Positions 59,001 through 64,000 of a stretch of DNA of 64,000 nucleotides are shown here, in pieces (position 1 is the stretch's first letter; each line of letters starts with the position of its first letter). This stretch comes from Brienomyrus brachyistius. Its lineage: Eukaryota; Chordata; Actinopteri; Osteoglossiformes; Mormyridae. The notes under the pieces were generated by a model. It saw only the letters and a program-made list of their open reading frames with translations, had not been told where the DNA came from and did no database searches. A program made the translations under genes and the position numbers. The DNA lies in assembly GCF_023856365.1 (NCBI RefSeq), contig NC_064541.1, forward strand, positions 25,894,214 to 25,958,213, given 5' to 3'.

Positions 59001-62000
59001 GAGCGTAATGGATATGGATGAGAGCACAGCACCTGCCGGTGATTGCAGTGGGTACCTTACCTATACTCAGGCAATCCAGCTAGGCAGGCTTCTCTTACTT
59101 CCCCTGATGCATGCTGACTCAGTTTTTCACAATGTGTTATTGTTTAATCTTTATTATCCAACTGGTTACCCTGGTCAAGGTTACAGCGGTTTTCACGTTT
59201 ACCTTCATTATTTTATGTACTTTATATTGTATTCTACATGCATTTTTAAGATTCTTATATCTAGTCTGTTCCAATCTGACTTGATTGCCTAGACTCTGTT
59301 TTCTGGAGAGGCGTCAGCTTCAGATTGACACTTAGTGACGCCCTTTACGTAAGATCCTGACACCATCCTCACGCCGGTTTCCCTGCTCCTTATGCTCTAG
59401 GTACGGCAAGGCCTTCGAAACAGAGCCAACGTTGCACTCGGGCATCAACTGCGTGGTTCTGCTGATAGCGGCGGGCCACAAGTATGAGATTTCTATGGAG
59501 ATGCGGAAAATCGGTGAGTCTTCTGATAGCAGCGCGCTAGTGATGTAGTCAAGAGCACCTAAACCGAGACCAAATTATTACGAAGACCGGAGTGTATCGA
59601 GACAGAGACAAGACCAAGACTAAAGTAGGGCGAGACTGAGACAAGACCAAGACCAAGGCAGGGCTAGACCATAGTCACTGTAAAATGTGGAGCATAGGGA
59701 CCATCTTGGGGCTAGGTAGTATGGCCTAAAATTTGTGTCACAGCATAATTTGAACAGTTTTTTCTTAAAATTTCAATATAAATGCTTATGTACAAATGTA
59801 AAATTTTTTCAGGTAAGACGCACCTTATTGGTTGCATTTGAACTTTGACGTTTTTCACCCAATCACAGTACTGTAACCCTTTGAACCCCATCCATGTTTG
59901 AGCGTTTTTATATCCCTTTGATTTTAGGCTTATTACATTGTATGTACATGAATCAGCCACATATGCTGTATGGTTTTGATTTCAGGACATTCTGGGCTAC
60001 TCAGATATGCCATAATTTGATGTGTAAATGCTGACAAAGTCTCGATTTCATCCTTCTTATGAGGAAAAATAACTTGCGCGTATTTAAATTTCTCAATTTT
60101 TAGTTTAATAAAAACATTTGCAGGCACTATGGATTTAGTCTCATAAATGCATGAATTAGAATATCCATGATGCAGGAATGCAGGCGTTTCACTATGGGCC
60201 TTTGTATGTGTGATAGAAAGCAATGCATGGTTTTATATTCCTATGTTTATTACTTTTAACATCTGAAAGAAATTGAAATAGAAAAGCATCGTTTAGTTTA
60301 TGATCCACTGGATAAACACGGACGTAACAGACAGTGTTAGAGTCTCATGCTGAACGTTTATCGGTACGTTTTTTTTTGCCTATATACGCTATGATCGGTA
60401 AAGTGAAATTTAAGAAGGAACCTTTTAGTCGGCACGTTAGCCTCAAACAACAAACCAACGCTGTAGCACGTCATTGTGTTTACATGTGGCAGGTATTCCA
60501 GTTACACGATGGGCGTGTTCTCTTTCAACTGTTTTGACAGAGCTCGACATCAAACATACATATACAAAAGTTTTTGAACAAATATTTAGAAAATTTCAAG
60601 TAGTTATCTTCCTAATAAATAGATTGCTGCGTTTGTTGTTATTTCTAGTAAAACTCGAAACCATTTTTTCTATTCCTTTATTTATAGAGTTATAATAAAC
60701 AAATCATAAAATAAATATTGTTTTCCAGAAGGGTAGTGTGTGGCTCATTGTGGAAGCTAATATGCACTTTGTTTTCTCAAATGTGAATAATATCAATGTT
60801 TTATGGATTATTAGGGGGGCTTTTCATGGAAAATGTTCTGCCTCCTTCTGCGCACCTGGAATATTTTAGTATACAATGTTGCAGCGTGGATGACTGGATC
60901 GAGTAAATTGTCTTGATTGCAAAAATATGCAATTCATGTGGATTATACGTATCCAACGTTACGAGCCTGAGATTAATGGGTGTGAAAATCAACACGTTTA
61001 TCGGTTGTCAGGTTATAAGGGTAAACAAACAGATGACTGTTAAGCCGTTGTAATAAATATAGGGTGTGTTCAATATTTTGAGGCTTGTTCTTGACTGGTC
61101 TTGAATTAAAACCACAACTCCTCTATCTCCAAGACCAAGACATGAGTTAAAATAAAGTCGATTCCGAGACAAGACTAAGACTGTTATATAGTGGCCGGGT
61201 GGCCAGACGCCAGTAGGTGGGCCAATCTGAATTCAAAGGTTATGTAACAAGACAATAGGGCTCCGTTAAATCAATCAGTGAACTAGTGATCATTAATCAT
61301 TCTTATTTAATTTGGCCCTCCAGTCTTAGCAGCTTACGGTAACATTTCAAATACAGGTAAGTAAACAATATGGCAGAACCTCATTTGTTATTAGTTAAAT
61401 AATCCTGGGTTTTAAGTAGTTCCAATAGGACATATCACCCCCATTTTAACCTCTACACTGACTTCCCATTGCTTGTAGAGTTCATTTTAAAATCCTGGTT
61501 TTAATATAGAGTCCTGGGCTACCAGGTTCCAGAATGTGTCACGGACCTTCTGGCTCTGCCAGCCGTTCCCTTAGGACTTCCGGTCAGGGATTTTTAACGG
61601 TCCCTGGTACACGTTTAGAGACCCGGGTCTCCGAGTCTTTGTGGCTGCTGCACCAAGACTTTGAAAGGCTCTTCCAGTATCTCTGCAGTTTACAGGCTCT
61701 GTTGACGAGTTTAAATGTGTGCTGAAAACCCGTTTAACTCAGACTTTAGCCAGCATCTTGTATTTGTGTACTTTTATCATTTCTGTTTTACCCCTGCCCT
61801 TCAGTACTGGTACGTATCTGAAAATATTTATTTGCAACGCGACTCTGACACTCTGCCTTGTTTTTAATTAGTTTTAGCCTCATTTTTATAAATGTATGTA
61901 CTGGTCAGAGACCTGGGGCCCTTTTAATATGTAAAGCACTTTGTGACTGAGTGTCTGTGAAAGGTGCTATATAAATATACTTTACTTACTTGCTTAAATG

Positions 62001-63349
62001 GTGATTAGTTAGCGTATTATGCTATCTGTTGTGTTATATCTGTCTTAACTAGCCCAAGAACAAGTATATAAAATCCGGAGATGAATTTGCAGTGGGGTTA
62101 CTTGGTGTGTATAGCACTGGATTAAGCCTGGCTATGAATGAGGGAGCCTTTCCGTTTCTGTGGAGGATAACTGAGGCGTGTTTTTAATGGTGTGTGCAGG
62201 GGTCACCTTGAGCAGCCTCCTGGGGAGAAAGGGGAGCCTGGAGAAGATGCAGGACTACTGGGATGTGGGCTTCTACCTGGGGGCCAACCTGCTCGTCAAC
62301 GAGCACAAGAAGGTTTTGGAGGCATCGGAGAAGCTGTATAAGCTAAATGCTCCCATTTGGTAAGATTTATGGCCATCAGTCATCCATCCACCCATCTGTC
62401 TATGCATCCGTTAATCAACCACTGAGATACATTTTAGAACAGTTTTTCTCAACTCGGTCCTCGGTGACCAACAGCCAGCCCATTTTTTTACTTTTTGCCA
62501 GACGATCAATGTTTTTGCAAAAATGAGCGTCCCGAGTGGGTTTGCTGTACACTGATAAGCACCAGCTGAGCTATCCCACTTCCCGTTGGTTGGATCTTAA
62601 GTGGTTGGTTGAAACAAAATCTTGGTCTGGATTTTTAGCTTTTGGACCTGAACTATCCACCTCTGGTCAGTTTAGAGGGTTTTGTCCTAACGCTTAACAG
62701 TCACTTGATTACTTTGCCGGTTATGTGATCTGAACTTATGACCATCTGAACATGGACAAAGATTTAGATCCTGCTGAATTTACCACCACTGCTTTAAAAG
62801 AGCTTTGAGCAGAAAATTAACTGCTGTCGGCGTTAACTGGTCAGGGTTATAATTACCTGCACCCACCCGTTCCTGTCCACATTATGTTAATGTGACTGCT
62901 AGGGCCTTAACCTAAGGAAACCGTAAAGACTACATCAAGTTCTGACACATTGTTTCTCTTAAAAAGCATTACTGTCATCACATTCCACAGCCATGCTTAG
63001 AGCGATGAGCGTAAGAAAGTTTGGTATTGTGAAATTCAGTCATTTTTAAAGATGTGAATAAGATTCTGGGAAGCTGCTGTGATATCAAGCCTGAAGGACA
63101 GTTGGAGTAATGGCGTTTTCCCAGGCTGAGCTGAAGATCAGTCGCTGGAAAGTTCTACTACAGCCCTGCTGAGCCTGCGGGTGTTTCTCTTCCCTCAGGT
63201 TTGTGGCGTCGGTGATGGAGACCTACATCATCTATCGAAACTTTGTGAAATGTCACACCACAAAGCACCCCCACCAGGAGCTGGTCAATTTTTGGATGGA
63301 GCTGCTCCTTCAGGCCTGCAAGCCGACTGTGTGCCCCCCCTGCTACCAG
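56006..63349 (+). CDS. map3k6: MAP3K6 (ASK2), 5' part of gene, continues beyond window
   Basis: N-terminal 500 codons of an ASK-family MAP kinase kinase kinase, a stress-activated kinase upstream of JNK and p38. Nine coding exons: 56006-56306, 56487-56626, 57209-57396, 57870-58038, 58308-58414, 58760-58930, 59401-59513, 62200-62359, 63199-63349; the last donor is at 63,350. Recognisable family blocks are [32 protein letters not shown], then [22 protein letters not shown] and [32 protein letters not shown] and [13 protein letters not shown]. They cover the thioredoxin-binding region and the TPR-like central regulatory region. The kinase domain is outside the window. ERFSGPEL and [10 protein letters not shown] favour MAP3K6 over MAP3K5; MAP3K15 cannot be fully excluded. 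The ATG has A at -3 and G at +4. Exon 1 ends at a GC donor, and about eight residues before EGCGTYTF are missing compared with human ASKs. Confidence 0.88.
56307..56312 (+). other. Non-canonical GC splice donor of map3k6 intron 1
   Basis: Exon 1 must leave one base (G) to combine with AC at 56,487 and give the conserved Asp of [11 protein letters not shown]. The intron therefore starts gcaagt after CTCAG, the strongest kind of GC donor (CAG|GCAAGT). The nearest GT further on does not restore the phase and adds unrelated residues. Confidence 0.85.
57477..57790. mobile_element. Non-autonomous hAT element in map3k6 intron 3
   Basis: The element begins cagggacggattac and ends with the reverse complement cagggacggattat, a 13-bp perfect terminal inverted repeat of hAT type. 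It is flanked by identical 8-bp target duplications GTGGGTGG at 57,469-57,476 and 57,791-57,798. It is 314 bp with no transposase and carries a GGT-rich tract (57,692-57,739). Confidence 0.92.
57692..57739. repeat. (GGT)n-like microsatellite inside the hAT element
   Basis: Imperfect GGT/TGT units followed by a 9-base G run. Confidence 0.8.
59535..61195. repeat. Interspersed repeat flanked by GAGACAAGACCAAGAC motifs, map3k6 intron 7
   Basis: The left edge (59,560-59,670) is a degenerate array of agacaagaccaagacc units. Related units (gagacaagactaagac) recur at 61,155-61,185 at the right edge. The AT-rich 1.4-kb interior has no coding gene. It looks like a decayed DNA transposon or two copies of one short repeat; I cannot assign a superfamily. 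Confidence 0.4.
61420..61990 (+). mobile_element. 3' end of a non-LTR retrotransposon (L2/Rex1-like), map3k6 intron 7
   Basis: Plus-strand frames read [19 protein letters not shown], then [24 protein letters not shown]-like and SVDEFK-like segments, the common C-terminal end of the reverse-transcriptase ORF in many fish LINEs. The sequence then shows the usual tail gtaaagcactttgtgactg ... ggtgctatataaatata. It has stops and is 5'-truncated, thus inactive. Confidence 0.75.
62442..62675. repeat. Fragments of two interspersed repeat families in map3k6 intron 8
   Basis: Positions 62,442-62,510 resemble the foldback family of 18,035 and 35,566 (tttctcaactcggtcctcgg). Positions 62,580-62,670 resemble one arm of the palindrome at 10,940 (ggttggttgaaacaaaatct and the following tggacctgaactatccacct). 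Probably the remains of two insertions. Confidence 0.5.
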
Positions 63350-64000
63350 GTGAGGCCTCTGAGTGTCCTTACACAGCGTGTGCGGCTTTGCGGCAACTTG
63401 CAGGAACGCGCGTGTGTGTGTGTGTTAAGAGGAAGCTCAGGCTTTCACAGAAGCAAACCTCAGGCAGCGGTCCGTAGCAAAACACCTTGGAGAGAAGTTT
63501 CCACGAAGCGTGTAGCATCCCGCAGGCATCGGTGTGTTTAAAAGACAAGATTATTCTTGTGCATACGGTGGCAAGGCAAGTAAAGTGCACGCAACACTAA
63601 AAGTGCATAGCAAGACAATGCAAAGGCAGTATATGGTGACATATAACAAACGTAGTGGAAACAAATTTAACTTAACAGTACAGGCAGAATATCCAGAAAA
63701 AAATATTGTGGAAATAGAAAAATAAATTAATTAACAGATGGTGTACGTGCAATTAAAATAATAATAATAATAATAATAATAAAAACGGATGGCAGCACAA
63801 TTTTAATCCTTTACTCCTTCAGAGATGGAATGCATGGAGGTGGTTCATATGCTTTTCAGGGCTGGAGATTAAGGCTACTAGACTGTCTCTTCTCCTGGAG
63901 TTGAAAGCACTGTGAGGTCTTTGGCTTTGCAACAAATATGGAGAATAAAAATACATGGGAAAAAAATGAGGCCTTCTGGGACAGCTGGCACTAGTACAAG
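63350..64000. other. map3k6 intron 9, incomplete at the window end
   Basis: Begins with the donor gtgagg after exon 9. No acceptor with an ASK-like exon is seen before the window ends. It includes a short, domain-free open stretch and an AT-rich tract. Confidence 0.6.
63756..63784. repeat. (TAA)n microsatellite
   Basis: About nine ATA/TAA trinucleotide units in map3k6 intron 9, directly before an A-rich stretch. Confidence 0.9.

Noticed and set aside
1..64000. CRISPR arrays, operons, ribosome binding sites, plasmid or phage origins
   Set aside because: None seen; gene structure and repeat content are those of a vertebrate nuclear genome.

Overview
The window reads as nuclear DNA of a ray-finned fish. 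It has no bacterial-type gene density. It carries multi-exon genes with GT-AG introns, tRNA-derived SINEs, Tc1/mariner, hAT, RTE and L2/Rex1-type transposon debris, and many microsatellites. The spliced proteins resemble vertebrate orthologues closely. The species cannot be fixed from sequence alone. Exon boundaries were derived by hand from splice consensus, reading phase and remembered human protein sequences, so they need transcript support.

Layout. Positions 1 to about 30,150 hold no protein-coding gene that I can recognise. They contain decayed transposons (a LINE piece at 45-300, SINEs, two palindromic MITE-like elements, a possible Ty3/gypsy integrase remnant), a degenerate 52-bp minisatellite near 24.2 kb, microsatellites, and an unusual number of long poly-G/poly-C runs. 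There is one CpG-rich patch near 12.7 kb.

Positions 30,302-43,619 (+) are gnl2, with 16 coding exons and a predicted 723-residue nucleolar GTPase used in 60S ribosome assembly. Convergent with it, 525 bp away, is dnali1 (47,639-44,144, minus), with 6 coding exons and 253 residues, an axonemal inner-arm dynein light intermediate chain. Dnali1 is divergent from snip1 (48,156-50,898, plus), with 4 coding exons and 368 residues, an FHA-domain nuclear protein. The two share a roughly 0.5-kb promoter interval that contains a near-consensus RFX X-box next to dnali1. From 51.97 to 54.81 kb lies a broken Tc1/mariner-type element that was itself invaded by a SINE and an RTE retrotransposon, and the RTE piece in turn by a repeat containing a perfect 63-bp inverted repeat. 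From 56,006 to the window end is the 5' part of an ASK-family kinase gene, best matched to map3k6: nine exons, 500 codons, with the kinase domain beyond the window.

The order gnl2-dnali1-snip1 and the relative orientations match human chromosome 1p34. MAP3K6 sits elsewhere on human 1p, so its place next to snip1 is a difference. The genes do not form a pathway; the arrangement is conserved neighbourhood plus a shared bidirectional promoter. I found no evidence of a novel multi-gene system. The items most worth checking are two introns with GC-AG splice sites (in gnl2 and map3k6), the nested transposon stack with its perfect hairpin, a fresh-looking hAT insertion with an exact 8-bp target duplication inside map3k6, and an apparently missing eight-residue segment in map3k6.
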